64,000 bases of DNA, taken from Actinomycetospora lutea (GTDB taxonomy: Bacteria > Actinomycetota > Actinomycetes > Mycobacteriales > Pseudonocardiaceae). Of this stretch, positions 17,944-25,530 are shown piece by piece. A program made the translations under genes and the position numbers. The DNA is taken from contig NZ_JAQZAL010000010.1 of the NCBI RefSeq assembly GCF_028737205.1, forward strand, positions 1-64,000, given 5' to 3'. The number at the start of each line of letters is the position of its first letter. Position 1 is the first letter of the stretch. The notes under the pieces are model-generated. The model was not told where the DNA came from and searched no databases. It saw only the letters and a program-made list of their open reading frames with translations.

Positions 17944-18930
17944 ATGGACGACCTCCTCGCCTGGGTGGACGACCCCGACGCGGGCTGGAGCGTCGGGACC
18001 TTCGGCGCGCTCGCCGAGTTCCTGCGCGACCCGGACGAGGCCGCCGCGGTGACGCGCACGCCGGGCGGGGCGTCCGTCGCGACGCCGCGCGGCGGGATCG
18101 CCGTGGACCTCACCGGCGACGTCGTGCCGGTGGCGTGGGAGCGCCGGGCCGGCGACAGCTGGAGCCAGGCCCTCGCGCTGTGCGTGCTCGCGGACGGCGG
18201 CGGCCGTTCGGTGATCACCGAGCTCGGCCCCGACGTCGACGCGCTGCGCGCCGAGGACCGCGAGGCCGTGCTCGTCGACCTCGGCGTCGGCGCGCCGCAC
18301 CTCGCGGCGTGCGTGCGGACGAGCGATGCGGCATTGCTGGCGGCGTTGCGCGCCGTCGAGGGCCGGCCCCTGGCCGAGGCGGGTGCCGTGGCCGGGCTGC
18401 TGGTCGAGGCGGGGCCGCACCGGGTGTTCCGCACGGCGATCGCGCGCCTCGAGGTGTTCACGCCGATCCCGCCGCCCGACGGGACGAGCCCCGAGGGGCC
18501 GCACACCCACCTGATCCCGCGCCTGCTCGCGCAGGGGCGGACCCACGCGGCGACCGACCCGATCCCGCCCGGCCGCGCGCCCGGCGCGACGGTGCACCTC
18601 CCGCACCCGACCCGGTCGGTCGAGGGCGGGCGGATCCCCCCGCACCCGGGGCGTCACCGACGGGCGCAGGACGTGCTCGCGCGGTACGGGGAGCCGGAGG
18701 CGGTCGCGGCGAAGGCGGCGGTGACCGAGGCGCTGGCGACGTCGGCCGAGCCGCCGCCGTGGGCGCTGACGCGCGGGTACCGGGCGACGGTGGAGCTGGC
18801 GCTACGACAGACGGAGGAGCTGGAGCCCGCGCATCCGCACCTGGCCCGGTGGCGGGCCCGGGTGCCGCGGTCGGAGGGCGGGCCCGACGGTGCGGGGCAG
18901 CCGCTCACCCACGACCCGGCACAGGGATGA
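17944..18930 (+). CDS. Protein of unknown function near valS
   Basis: A 328-residue soluble protein with no membrane segments or signal peptide. The N-terminal two thirds look like a folded alpha/beta domain (WVDDPDAGWSVGTFGALAEFLRD, GGIAVDLTGDVVPVAWE, ALCVLADGGGRSVITELG, HRVFRTAIARLEVFTPIPPP). A proline- and histidine-rich segment follows (THLIPRLLAQGRTHAATDPIPPG) and an arginine-rich helical C-terminus. It starts 14 bases after valS on the same strand and may be co-transcribed. I do not recognise the family. Codon use matches the neighbours, so it is a normal chromosomal gene. Confidence 0.7.
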   Translation: MDDLLAWVDDPDAGWSVGTFGALAEFLRDPDEAAAVTRTPGGASVATPRGGIAVDLTGDVVPVAWERRAGDSWSQALALCVLADGGGRSVITELGPDVDALRAEDREAVLVDLGVGAPHLAACVRTSDAALLAALRAVEGRPLAEAGAVAGLLVEAGPHRVFRTAIARLEVFTPIPPPDGTSPEGPHTHLIPRLLAQGRTHAATDPIPPGRAPGATVHLPHPTRSVEGGRIPPHPGRHRRAQDVLARYGEPEAVAAKAAVTEALATSAEPPPWALTRGYRATVELALRQTEELEPAHPHLARWRARVPRSEGGPDGAGQPLTHDPAQG

Positions 18931-18953
18931 CGCGCGCCGGGCCGCGCGGGCGC

Positions 18954-19271
18954 TCAGTCCTGGAGCTCGGACTGCGGCGTGATGGCGAAGCGGAACTCGT
19001 CGCCGTCGCCGCGCTCGGCGTCGGGCACGCGCTCCACGTCGAGGACCTTGTCGTCGAGGGCCGACGCGGCCTGGGGCTCGAGGAAGATGACGGCGCCGCC
19101 GCCCTCGAGCACCGTGTCGTCCGCGGCGGGCGTCGGGGCCACCGAGAGCTCGAGACCTTCCTCCGCCATGTTGGGGGTGGCCGCGATGCGCAGACCCGAC
19201 CCCTCGGGCATCTCGTTGGACTCGAGGATGGACGAGATGGCTTCGGCCGCCGTCTCCGTCAGTGCCAGCAT
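18954..19271 (-). CDS. HesB/IscA-fold protein lacking the cluster-binding cysteines
   Basis: A 105-residue protein with the IscA/HesB shape (LTETAAEAISSILESNEMPEGSGLRIAATP, then LEGGGAVIFLEPQAASALDDKVLDVE). A-type Fe-S carriers use three cysteines; this protein has none, so it is unlikely to carry a cluster. Actinobacterial members of this kind are often annotated as adhesin-like. A TATGGT -10-like box on the minus strand (19280-19285) sits just upstream of the ATG, suggesting a leaderless message. It is convergent with the gene ending at 18930 and divergent from the helix-turn-helix gene. Confidence 0.75.
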   Translation of the reverse strand: MLALTETAAEAISSILESNEMPEGSGLRIAATPNMAEEGLELSVAPTPAADDTVLEGGGAVIFLEPQAASALDDKVLDVERVPDAERGDGDEFRFAITPQSELQD

Positions 19272-19388
19272 GCCTCGTTACCATACGGGTCACGGATTGG
19301 TCACGCACGCGGATGCGCGAGCCGTCACGCGACGGAAATCCCCAGCTCAGGCCAGAACGGCAGCCCGAACACGGAGGGGAACGACAGG

Positions 19389-20360
19389 ATGGCCCTCCCG
19401 GTGAGCCCTGACCCCACCGATCGGCGTGCTGCGGTGCTCCGAATGCTCGAGGAGTCACCGGACGGGCTGACCGACGCCGCCCTCGCGCGGCAACTCGGTG
19501 ACGGTGTCCGCCCGCAGACCGTCAACCAGCTCTGCCGGCGCCTGGTCGCCGAGGGAGCGCTCGAGCGCGTCGGCACCCGCCCGATCCTCAACCGCCTGCC
19601 GGCCCCTCCGCCACGGAAGGTGCGCCGCCCGCGCAAGCCCGCGGCGGTCGTGGTCCCCGACGAGGGCGCTCCGGCACCCGGAGCATCCTCGGCGCCGCAG
19701 GAGGACCCGGGGCCCGCGCCGAGGACCCGCCGCTCGCGGAAGAAGGAGCCCGCAACAGCGTCGCCGCCCGCCGAGGCCGTCCCCTCCGAGCAGAACGCGT
19801 CGACGACCGGAGCATCTCCCGCGGAGAAGGCGACGCCCAAGGCGCCCGTCGTCGACGGGACGCCCGCACCGCAGCCCGAGGACCAGCCCGAGGACCAGCC
19901 CGAGGACCAGCCCGAGGACCAGCCCGAGTCCCCGGCGTCCTGCGGTCCCCCGCCCTACGACGCGCTGCAGGCGTGGTCGCGGGTGGTCAACGTGCAGTCG
20001 CTCGTGGCCGGGTGGCTCGTGCGGCGGGGCGCGACGCTGCGGTGGGCGTCGGTCGACGGCACCGGGCCCGCGCGCGACCTCGTCGCGTCGCTCGACGGGG
20101 ACGACGTGCACGTCGAGGTCACCGGGTGGCCGGCCGACGGGGCGCGGACGCACCCGACGACGATCGCCGGCGACTGGTTCGCCGCCGCCGAGCACGCCGC
20201 GGCCGAGCGGCGGCGCGCCCACCCGCGGGCGCGGATCGTCATCGCCCTGCCCGACACCCGGCGCTACCGCAGCCTCACCGAGCAGCGCGCGACCTCGCTG
20301 GACGGCGCGCGGGCCGAGGTGTGGTTCGTCGATGCGGCGGGGGCCGTCCACGCGAGGTGA
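19389..20360 (+). CDS. Winged-helix protein with a PED-repeat linker and a PD-(D/E)XK-like C-terminal domain
   Basis: A 323-residue three-part protein. Residues about 10-70 form a winged-helix domain (AVLRMLEESPDGLTDAALARQLG, TVNQLCRRLVAEGALERVG). Residues 75-180 are a basic, proline/alanine-rich linker ending in a PEDQ tandem repeat. The C-terminal 140 residues (LVAGWLVRRGATLRWASVDG, ARDLVASLDGDDVHVEVTGWP, THPTTIAGDWFAAAEHAAAERR, ARIVIALPDTRRYRSL) resemble a restriction-endonuclease-like core with D...VEV. The usual catalytic lysine is replaced (VEVTG rather than VxVKG), so nuclease activity is doubtful. The RBS/ATG at 19389 (GACAGG ATG) is the best start. Confidence 0.7.
   Translation: MALPVSPDPTDRRAAVLRMLEESPDGLTDAALARQLGDGVRPQTVNQLCRRLVAEGALERVGTRPILNRLPAPPPRKVRRPRKPAAVVVPDEGAPAPGASSAPQEDPGPAPRTRRSRKKEPATASPPAEAVPSEQNASTTGASPAEKATPKAPVVDGTPAPQPEDQPEDQPEDQPEDQPESPASCGPPPYDALQAWSRVVNVQSLVAGWLVRRGATLRWASVDGTGPARDLVASLDGDDVHVEVTGWPADGARTHPTTIAGDWFAAAEHAAAERRRAHPRARIVIALPDTRRYRSLTEQRATSLDGARAEVWFVDAAGAVHAR
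19872..19928 (+). repeat. 12-bp in-frame tandem repeat, 4.75 copies
   Basis: The unit CAGCCCGAGGAC is repeated exactly four times (19872-19919), followed by a partial unit ending CAGCCCGAG. It encodes QPED repeats in the linker of the surrounding gene. Exact units suggest recent slippage and likely length variation between strains. Confidence 0.95.
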
Positions 20361-20432
20361 GGCTGCCCTTCCGGTTCTGTGCGGCGCGCCCGGGGTAGCT
20401 CGGGGACGCCACCACGCGAACGGAAGGTCTCC

Positions 20433-20942
20433 ATGTCCGCCGACATCACCGAGATGATCCTCGACGACCACGACTGGTTCCGGCGCCAGTTCCTGCACCT
20501 CGCCGACCTGCGGGAGCAGCCCGAGGAGGCCGAGAAGGTCTGGAATTCGCTGGCCGTCCAGCTCGAGATCCACGCCTCCGCCGAGGAGCAGCACTTCTAC
20601 CCCTCGATGGCCCGCCGCGTCGACGACGAGGACGCGTCGGCCACCGAGGACGCGATCGGCGACCACGACGAGATCCGCGAGAGCACCGAGAAGGCGCGCC
20701 GGGCGGAGGTCGGCAGCCAGGAGTGGTGGGACGCCATCGACGAGACCGACCAGGCGAACAACCACCACATGGCCGAGGAGGAGCGCGACGACCTCGCGCC
20801 CTTCCGCAAGGAGACGACGCTGGCGTTCCGCCAGGAGCTCGGGGCCAAGTTCGAGCAGTTCAAGGTCGTGCACGCCGAGGGTCGCGGGCTGTCGTTCGAG
20901 GAGAAGGACCCCGAGAAGTACGTGGAGGCCGTCACCTCCTGA
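20433..20942 (+). CDS. Hemerythrin domain-containing protein
   Basis: A 169-residue hemerythrin-like HHE protein expected to bind a di-iron centre and O2, NO or iron. Metal-ligand helices are visible in order: ILDDHDWFRRQFLH (about 9-22), IHASAEEQHFYP (about 50-61), IGDHDEIRE (about 78-86) and NNHHMAEEERDDL (about 110-122). The ATG is preceded by GGAAGG. The C-terminal FKVVHAEGRGLSFEEKDPEKYVEA is a short amphipathic tail. It stands alone and is convergent with the Hsp70-like gene, whose stop lies 7 bases away. Confidence 0.9.
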   Translation: MSADITEMILDDHDWFRRQFLHLADLREQPEEAEKVWNSLAVQLEIHASAEEQHFYPSMARRVDDEDASATEDAIGDHDEIRESTEKARRAEVGSQEWWDAIDETDQANNHHMAEEERDDLAPFRKETTLAFRQELGAKFEQFKVVHAEGRGLSFEEKDPEKYVEAVTS

Positions 20943-20949
20943 TCGCGGC

Positions 20950-22086
20950 TCAGCGGCCGCCGTCACCGCCGGCACGGTCGAAGCCGACCGGGACGACGGG
21001 CGACAGCGACCCCGCGTCCGCGGCCGGCGCGGGGCCGGGAACCGGGGCGGTGGCCAGCACCGTCCCGGCCCCGGCCAGGCTGAGCACGAGCAGGCCCGCG
21101 AGGGCCGGGACCGCCCAGATCGGGAGGCGGTCGCGGCCCGACGTCTCGCGCGGCAGCGGGACGACCGCGGTCTCGCGGGGCGCGCGGCCGGGCAGCCGGA
21201 GGCCGTCGGTCGGGGTCGGGTCGTCGACGCCGTGCGGGCGCGGCAGGACCAGGGCGGCCGCGCCGTCCAGCGAGGTCGTGCCCGCCGGCGCGGGGAGCAC
21301 CGCCCCGCCGGGGGTCGCGGCGAGCTGCTCGACGATCGGCGTGGTGCCGGGCGCGACGACGAGGGTGTGCGCGGCGTCCTCCGCGACGGTGCCCTCGACG
21401 GTGTCGCGCAGGGCCTGGTCGACGAGACCGGTGAACTCCTCGCGGGTCACGTAGACCTCGGCGTCGCCGGCGGTGACGACGAGCTCCTCGCCGTCGGTGG
21501 CGCTCATCAGCCGGCGGGCCTCGTGCAGCTCGTGGCCGAGGTGTGCCGCGTCGCGGCGACCGACGGCGTCGGTGCGCAGCCGCAGGGCCTCGGCGATCCC
21601 TGGCGCGACCACCGCGAGCTTGGCGTGCACGACGCCGGTGAGCAGGGCGTCGAGCCGCCCCCCGAGGTCGAGCGGGGCCCCCTCGCCGATCGCGACGCCG
21701 TCGTCCGCGGTCCGGATCGGCCAGGCCACGAGGTCGTCGCCGCGGGTGTCCACGACGGTCACCGGTGTCCCGGAGCCCCAGCCCGCGAGGTGCTCGCCGG
21801 CCCACGACACGGCGTCGGGCAGCCAGGACGGCTCGGGGAAGCGGGCGAGCCGGACCGCCTCGGTCAGCGCCGCGAAGCGCTCCTCGTCGAGGTCGCCGGG
21901 CACGACCAGGACGAGGTGGTCCGGCCGGCCGCCCTCCACCTCGACCGTGGCGAGGAGCGACGCGCTCAGGGTCCCGGCGTCACCGTCGGCGAGCTCGACG
22001 TCGATCGGGCGGTGGTGGTCGTCGTGGACGCGGACGGCCCGCAGCGATCCCGGCACCGCTTCCAGCACCATCGTCCACCGGTCCAC
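20950..22086 (-). CDS. Hsp70/actin-fold-like protein with a C-terminal membrane anchor
   Basis: A 378-residue protein. The N-terminal region resembles a degenerate Hsp70/actin-type ATPase domain (VDVELADGDAGTLSASLL, HLVLVVPGDLDEERFAAL, TPVTVVDTRGDDLVAW, DAEVYVTREEFTGLVDQALRDTVEGT; the last is typical of actinobacterial Hsp70-like proteins). One membrane helix lies near residues 325-347 (WAVPALAGLLVLSLAGAGTVL), followed by a short acidic tail. The phosphate-binding loops are weak, so ATPase activity is uncertain. The start is GTG 22086 (MDRWT); an ATG five codons later is possible. It is divergent from the MacS kinase. Confidence 0.65.
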   Translation of the reverse strand: MDRWTMVLEAVPGSLRAVRVHDDHHRPIDVELADGDAGTLSASLLATVEVEGGRPDHLVLVVPGDLDEERFAALTEAVRLARFPEPSWLPDAVSWAGEHLAGWGSGTPVTVVDTRGDDLVAWPIRTADDGVAIGEGAPLDLGGRLDALLTGVVHAKLAVVAPGIAEALRLRTDAVGRRDAAHLGHELHEARRLMSATDGEELVVTAGDAEVYVTREEFTGLVDQALRDTVEGTVAEDAAHTLVVAPGTTPIVEQLAATPGGAVLPAPAGTTSLDGAAALVLPRPHGVDDPTPTDGLRLPGRAPRETAVVPLPRETSGRDRLPIWAVPALAGLLVLSLAGAGTVLATAPVPGPAPAADAGSLSPVVPVGFDRAGGDGGR

Positions 22087-22340
22087 GTCTCCCCCTCTGG
22101 TGCGCGGTCGTCCCCCGAGCAGGTGCCCTGGTACTGACCTGTTCGGCGCAGCGTCGCGCGACGTTAGCCCTTTCCGGGATCGTGATCCACGGTTGATACC
22201 TCACGGTAGTCCGCTCGCCGATCCGTGGGTGACGAGAAGGCGTGGCGGTCCGGGTAATTCCCCGCATCCGGCGCCGGGTGACGCACGCCAGGGTGTCCGG
22301 CGTGCCCGTTACGCTCGCGCCCCGCGCTCCGGGAGGTGAC

Positions 22341-23510
22341 GTGACGACCGCCGACGTCTCCCTGCGCGCGCGGGCGCACCCCCACCTCGTCCCGCTCTGG
22401 CGCGGGCTCGTCGTCTACCGCGCGGTGGCGCTGGTCGCGGTGGTCGTGAACCTGGTGCGCTTCCACGACCAGTGGGCGCGCCCCTCCCTCGGGATCGCCG
22501 TCGTCGCCGCGATGGCGGTGTGGACCGTGGTGTCCTCCACGCGCTACCTGCGCACGGGCGATCCCGTCACCGCGTGCCTCGACCTCGTCCTGACCGCCCT
22601 GGCCACGGCGTCGACCCTGCTCGTCGACACGCCGCAGCGGGTCGCCGACGGCGGACCGGTGATCACCACCGTGTGGTCGGCGGGCCCGGTGCTGGCGCTG
22701 GCGATCGCGCTGGGCTGGCGGGGCGGGCTCGCCGGCGCGCTCGTCACCGTCACCGTCCTGTTCGGCGTGCGGCGTGTCGTCGACACCGACCTGCTGTTCG
22801 ACGCGCAGCTCCTCCTGGTCGCCGGGCTCGCGGTCGGGCTGGCCGCGGACACCATGCGCCGCTCGGTCGAGAAGCTCCGCGCCGCCACCGCGCTCGAGGC
22901 GGCCACCGCCGAGCGCGAGCGGCTCGCCCGCGACATCCACGACGGCGTGCTGCAGGTCCTCTCGCTGATCAAGCGCCGCGGTGACGAACTCGCGCGTACC
23001 GACCGGGACGCGCCCGGCCTCGAGCTCGCCCGCCTCGCCGGCGAGCAGGAGGTCGCGCTGCGCCGGCTGATCACCTCGACGCCCGTGGCGGGCCCCGACG
23101 GGACGGTCGACCTCTCCTCGCGGCTCGCCGGGGTCGTGCCGGCGCACGCCTCGCTGGCCGTGCCCGCGGAGCCGGTGCTGCTGCCCGCCGCGGTGGTCGA
23201 CGAGCTCGCCGCCGTGGTGCGCGAGGCCGCCCACAACGCCGCCGCCCACGCGGGCGAGGACGCCGGGCTCTGGGTGCTGGTCGAGGACGACGCCGCGCGC
23301 GTCACGGTCAGCCTGCGCGACGACGGCGTCGGGATCCCCGAGGGCCGCCTGGAGCAGGCGGCGGCCGAGGGGCACCTCGGCGTGGCCGGGTCGATGCGCG
23401 GTCGCGTGCAGGGCCTCGGCGGCACCATCGACCTGCACACCGCGCCCGGCGAGGGCACCGAGTGGGAGATCATGGTGCCGCGCAGCCTGCGGAGCCGGCA
23501 CCGACAATGA
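22341..23510 (+). CDS. MacS-family sensor histidine kinase
   Basis: A 389-residue sensor kinase. The N-terminal half has about five membrane helices (including VALVAVVVNLVRF, LGIAVVAAMAVWTVVSS, AGPVLALAIALGW). The phosphoacceptor box ERLARDIHDGVLQVL carries H200, and the HATPase domain has N-box REAAHNAAAHAGED and G-boxes DDGVGIP and GVAGSMRGRVQGLGG. The GTG at 22341 with GGGAGGTGAC upstream is a better start than a longer in-frame reading from 22242. The cognate LuxR-type regulator begins 28 bases downstream, so they form one operon. The signal is unknown. Confidence 0.85.
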   Translation: MTTADVSLRARAHPHLVPLWRGLVVYRAVALVAVVVNLVRFHDQWARPSLGIAVVAAMAVWTVVSSTRYLRTGDPVTACLDLVLTALATASTLLVDTPQRVADGGPVITTVWSAGPVLALAIALGWRGGLAGALVTVTVLFGVRRVVDTDLLFDAQLLLVAGLAVGLAADTMRRSVEKLRAATALEAATAERERLARDIHDGVLQVLSLIKRRGDELARTDRDAPGLELARLAGEQEVALRRLITSTPVAGPDGTVDLSSRLAGVVPAHASLAVPAEPVLLPAAVVDELAAVVREAAHNAAAHAGEDAGLWVLVEDDAARVTVSLRDDGVGIPEGRLEQAAAEGHLGVAGSMRGRVQGLGGTIDLHTAPGEGTEWEIMVPRSLRSRHRQ

Positions 23511-23538
23511 CCGTCCCCCGCACGAGGAGGAGCTCCTC

Positions 23539-24177
23539 GTGGTCCGCGTGATGGTCGTCGACGACCACCCGATCTGGCGCGAGGGCGTCGCCCGCGACCT
23601 CGCCGAGCGCGGCGTCGATGTCGTCGCCACCGCCCCCGACGGCGCGGCGGCCGTGCGGATCGCCCGCGCCGTGCGTCCCGACGTCGTCCTCATGGACCTG
23701 CAGCTCCCGGAGCTGTCCGGCGCGGAGGCGACCGCGCAGGTCCGCGCGGCCCTGCCCGACACCCAGGTGCTCGTGCTCTCGGCGAGCACCGAGCACGGCG
23801 ACGTCCTCGGTGCCGTACGGGCCGGGGCGACGGGCTACCTGACGAAGTCGGCGGCGATGGAGGAGCTGGTCGACGCGATCGGGCGCACCGCCGCGGGGCA
23901 GGCGGTGTTCTCCCCGGGGCTCGCGGGCCTGGTGCTCGGCGAGTACCGCCGCCGTGAGGCCGAGGCCCCCGACGAGCCGCAGCTGACCCCCCGCGAGACC
24001 GAGGTCCTGCGCCTCGTCGCGAAGGGCCTGACCGCCCGGGCGATCGCCGCGCGGCTGACGCTCTCGCACCGCACGGTGGAGAACCACGTCCAGAACTCCC
24101 TGCGCAAGCTGCAGCTCACCAACCGCGTCGAGCTGACGCGGTACGCCATCGAGCGCGGTCTGGACGCCGACGACTGA
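23539..24177 (+). CDS. LuxR/NarL-type response regulator, partner of the MacS kinase
   Basis: A 212-residue response regulator. The receiver has the acid pair DD (8-9), phospho-acceptor D53 in VVLMD, the T/S switch VLSAS and the K of GYLTKS. The HTH (LTPRETEVLRLVAKGLTARAIAARL, SHRTVENHVQNSLRKL) occupies the last 65 residues. The GTG start follows a perfect AGGAGGAG. It is intact, unlike the regulator at 3155-3803. Its stop codon overlaps the first base of the PadR-type operator in front of the next gene. Confidence 0.9.
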   Translation: MVRVMVVDDHPIWREGVARDLAERGVDVVATAPDGAAAVRIARAVRPDVVLMDLQLPELSGAEATAQVRAALPDTQVLVLSASTEHGDVLGAVRAGATGYLTKSAAMEELVDAIGRTAAGQAVFSPGLAGLVLGEYRRREAEAPDEPQLTPRETEVLRLVAKGLTARAIAARLTLSHRTVENHVQNSLRKLQLTNRVELTRYAIERGLDADD

Positions 24178-24197
24178 CATGTCCTGATTGACATGTC
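24176..24197. promoter_or_regulatory. PadR-type operator 1 (upstream of the membrane-protein gene)
   Basis: Two copies of the self-complementary octamer GACATGTC at 24176-24183 and 24190-24197 are separated by CTGATT. Inside it is ATGT-N8-ACAT (24179-24194), the classic PadR half-site arrangement. It shares 19 of 22 bases and the exact 14-bp phasing with operator 2 at 25484-25505. TTGACA at 24188-24193 within the site could be a -35 box, so binding would block transcription of the gene at 24201. Confidence 0.8.
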
Positions 24198-24200
24198 GCA

Positions 24201-24917
24201 GTGGACAGGTGGATGCTCCCCGTCATGGAGCGCGAGAGCGGCACCGAGGAGCGGGAGGGGCGCGGGGGCGTCCTGCAGCACTTCTCGGGCCTGCTGGGGG
24301 ACGTCGGCCTGCCGCTCGTCGGCTACTACGGGCTGCACGCCCTCGGCGCGTCCGACTGGGTGGCCCTGCTCGTCGCCACCCTCGCGGCCGGCGTGCGGCT
24401 CGTGTGGGTCGCGGTCCGGGCCCGGCAGGTGACGTGGTTCGCCGCGGTCATGCTCGCGGTGTTCGGTCTCGGCCTCGTCCTGGCGTTCGTCGGCGGCGAC
24501 CCGCGGTTCCTGCTGGTCAAGGACTCGTTCGGCACGGCCCTGGTGGGCCTCGTGTTCCTCGCGAGCCTGGCCGCCGGCAAGCCCCTGACGCTCTCGGCGT
24601 TCCAGACATGGCAGCCGCGCGGGGCGCAGGAGATGGAGGAGTTCTACCGGACCCTCCCGCCGATCAGGACGATGTTCCGCCGCAGCGCGGTGGTCTGGGG
24701 CGTCGGGCTGCTGCTCGAGGCGAGCCTGCGCATCCCGCTGATCTACCTACTGCCGATCGAGGTCATGGTCGGGCTGTCGACGGCGATGATGGTGACGACG
24801 ATCGTCGGGCTCTCGATCTGGAACGCCTGGTACGGCCGGCGGGCCGGGGCGACGGCGCGCGCGTGGGCGGCCGAGCACCTGGACGAGCAGGACGACGAGC
24901 GTCCCGCCGTCGCCTAG
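24201..24917 (+). CDS. VC0807-like multispan membrane protein, probable PadR target
   Basis: A 238-residue membrane protein with about six helices (roughly residues 31-47, 52-72, 80-97, 109-125, 165-185 and 188-207). The pattern LVGYYGLHALGASDWVALLVATLAAGVRLVW and FLLVKDSFGTALVGLVFLASLAAGKPL is typical of VC0807/DUF3159-like proteins, whose function is not established. The start is uncertain: GTG 24201 lies directly after operator 1, while ATG 24225 would give a leader. It sits between operator 1 and the convergent padR gene, with a 4-nt 3' overlap. This suggests repression by that regulator. Confidence 0.75.
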   Translation: MDRWMLPVMERESGTEEREGRGGVLQHFSGLLGDVGLPLVGYYGLHALGASDWVALLVATLAAGVRLVWVAVRARQVTWFAAVMLAVFGLGLVLAFVGGDPRFLLVKDSFGTALVGLVFLASLAAGKPLTLSAFQTWQPRGAQEMEEFYRTLPPIRTMFRRSAVVWGVGLLLEASLRIPLIYLLPIEVMVGLSTAMMVTTIVGLSIWNAWYGRRAGATARAWAAEHLDEQDDERPAVA

Positions 24918-25459
24918 GGACGTCCGGCCGGGGCCGCCACGCCGAGGCGCTCGAGGCTCCAGAGCGCCCACCCGTGCACCGCCTCGTACTGCCGCAGGCC
25001 GTACTCACCGGCCAGGCGGCCGAACGGCAGCGGGTCGCCCGGGGTGTGCTCGGCGTCCTCGGCCTCCATGATCGGGCGCAGGTTCTCGATCTCGGCGGCA
25101 CAGTGCGCGGCGATGCCCTCGAGCAGGCGGCGGGCGTCGTCGGGCTCGAGCGACTGCACGAGGAACATCCGCAGCACGGTCTCGTCGCGCACCGACGTCT
25201 GCTCGGGCCAGTGCAGCATCCAGCGCCGCAGCTCGTGGCGGCCCGCCTCGGTCAGCGCGTAGGTCTTGCGCCCCCGCGCGCCCGTCTCCTCGACAACGAC
25301 CTGCCCGGCCTCGCTCATCTTCGCCAGCTCCGGGTAGATGCGGCTGTGGCCGGCCTGCCACGCGTAGCGGCCGATGCTGCCGTCGAACGCGCGGGTGAGG
25401 TCGTAGCCGCTCGCCGGACCGTGGGCGAGCAGACCCAGCAGGGCGTGGCGCAACGACAT
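24914..25459 (-). CDS. PadR-family transcriptional regulator
   Basis: A 181-residue PadR repressor. The N-terminal winged helix (LRHALLGLLAHGPASGYDLTRAFDGSIG, GHSRIYPELAKMSEAGQVVVEE, RKTYALTEAGRHELRRW) is followed by a helical dimerisation domain of the PadR_C (Vir_act_alpha_C) type (about residues 90-175). PadR proteins respond to phenolic or hydrophobic effectors. Two operator sites with this family's ATGT-N8-ACAT pattern flank the gene: one in its own divergent promoter region and one in front of the 24201 gene. It probably represses itself, the carotenoid oxygenase and the membrane protein. The effector is unknown. Confidence 0.9.
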   Translation of the reverse strand: MSLRHALLGLLAHGPASGYDLTRAFDGSIGRYAWQAGHSRIYPELAKMSEAGQVVVEETGARGRKTYALTEAGRHELRRWMLHWPEQTSVRDETVLRMFLVQSLEPDDARRLLEGIAAHCAAEIENLRPIMEAEDAEHTPGDPLPFGRLAGEYGLRQYEAVHGWALWSLERLGVAAPAGRP

Positions 25460-25465
25460 GCGATG

Positions 25466-25493
25466 ACGCTACCAGTCCGCCCGGACATGTCCA
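25466..25493 (-). promoter_or_regulatory. Probable padR promoter
   Basis: On the minus strand TGGACA (25493-25488) and TAGCGT (25471-25466) are separated by 16 bp, and the ATG at 25459 lies 6 bases past the -10 box. This points to a leaderless transcript. The -35 box lies inside operator 2, so autorepression is expected. Confidence 0.45.
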
Positions 25494-25505
25494 TGTTGAC
25501 ATGTC
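25484..25505. promoter_or_regulatory. PadR-type operator 2 (between padR and the carotenoid oxygenase gene)
   Basis: GACATGTC at 25484-25491 and 25498-25505 are separated by CATGTT, with ATGT-N8-ACAT at 25487-25502. It is nearly identical to operator 1. TTGACA at 25496-25501 on the plus strand is a plausible -35 box for the carotenoid oxygenase gene. The site covers both divergent promoters. Confidence 0.8.
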
Positions 25506-25530
25506 GTCGGTCGCGGGTGAGGGTGGCCGG

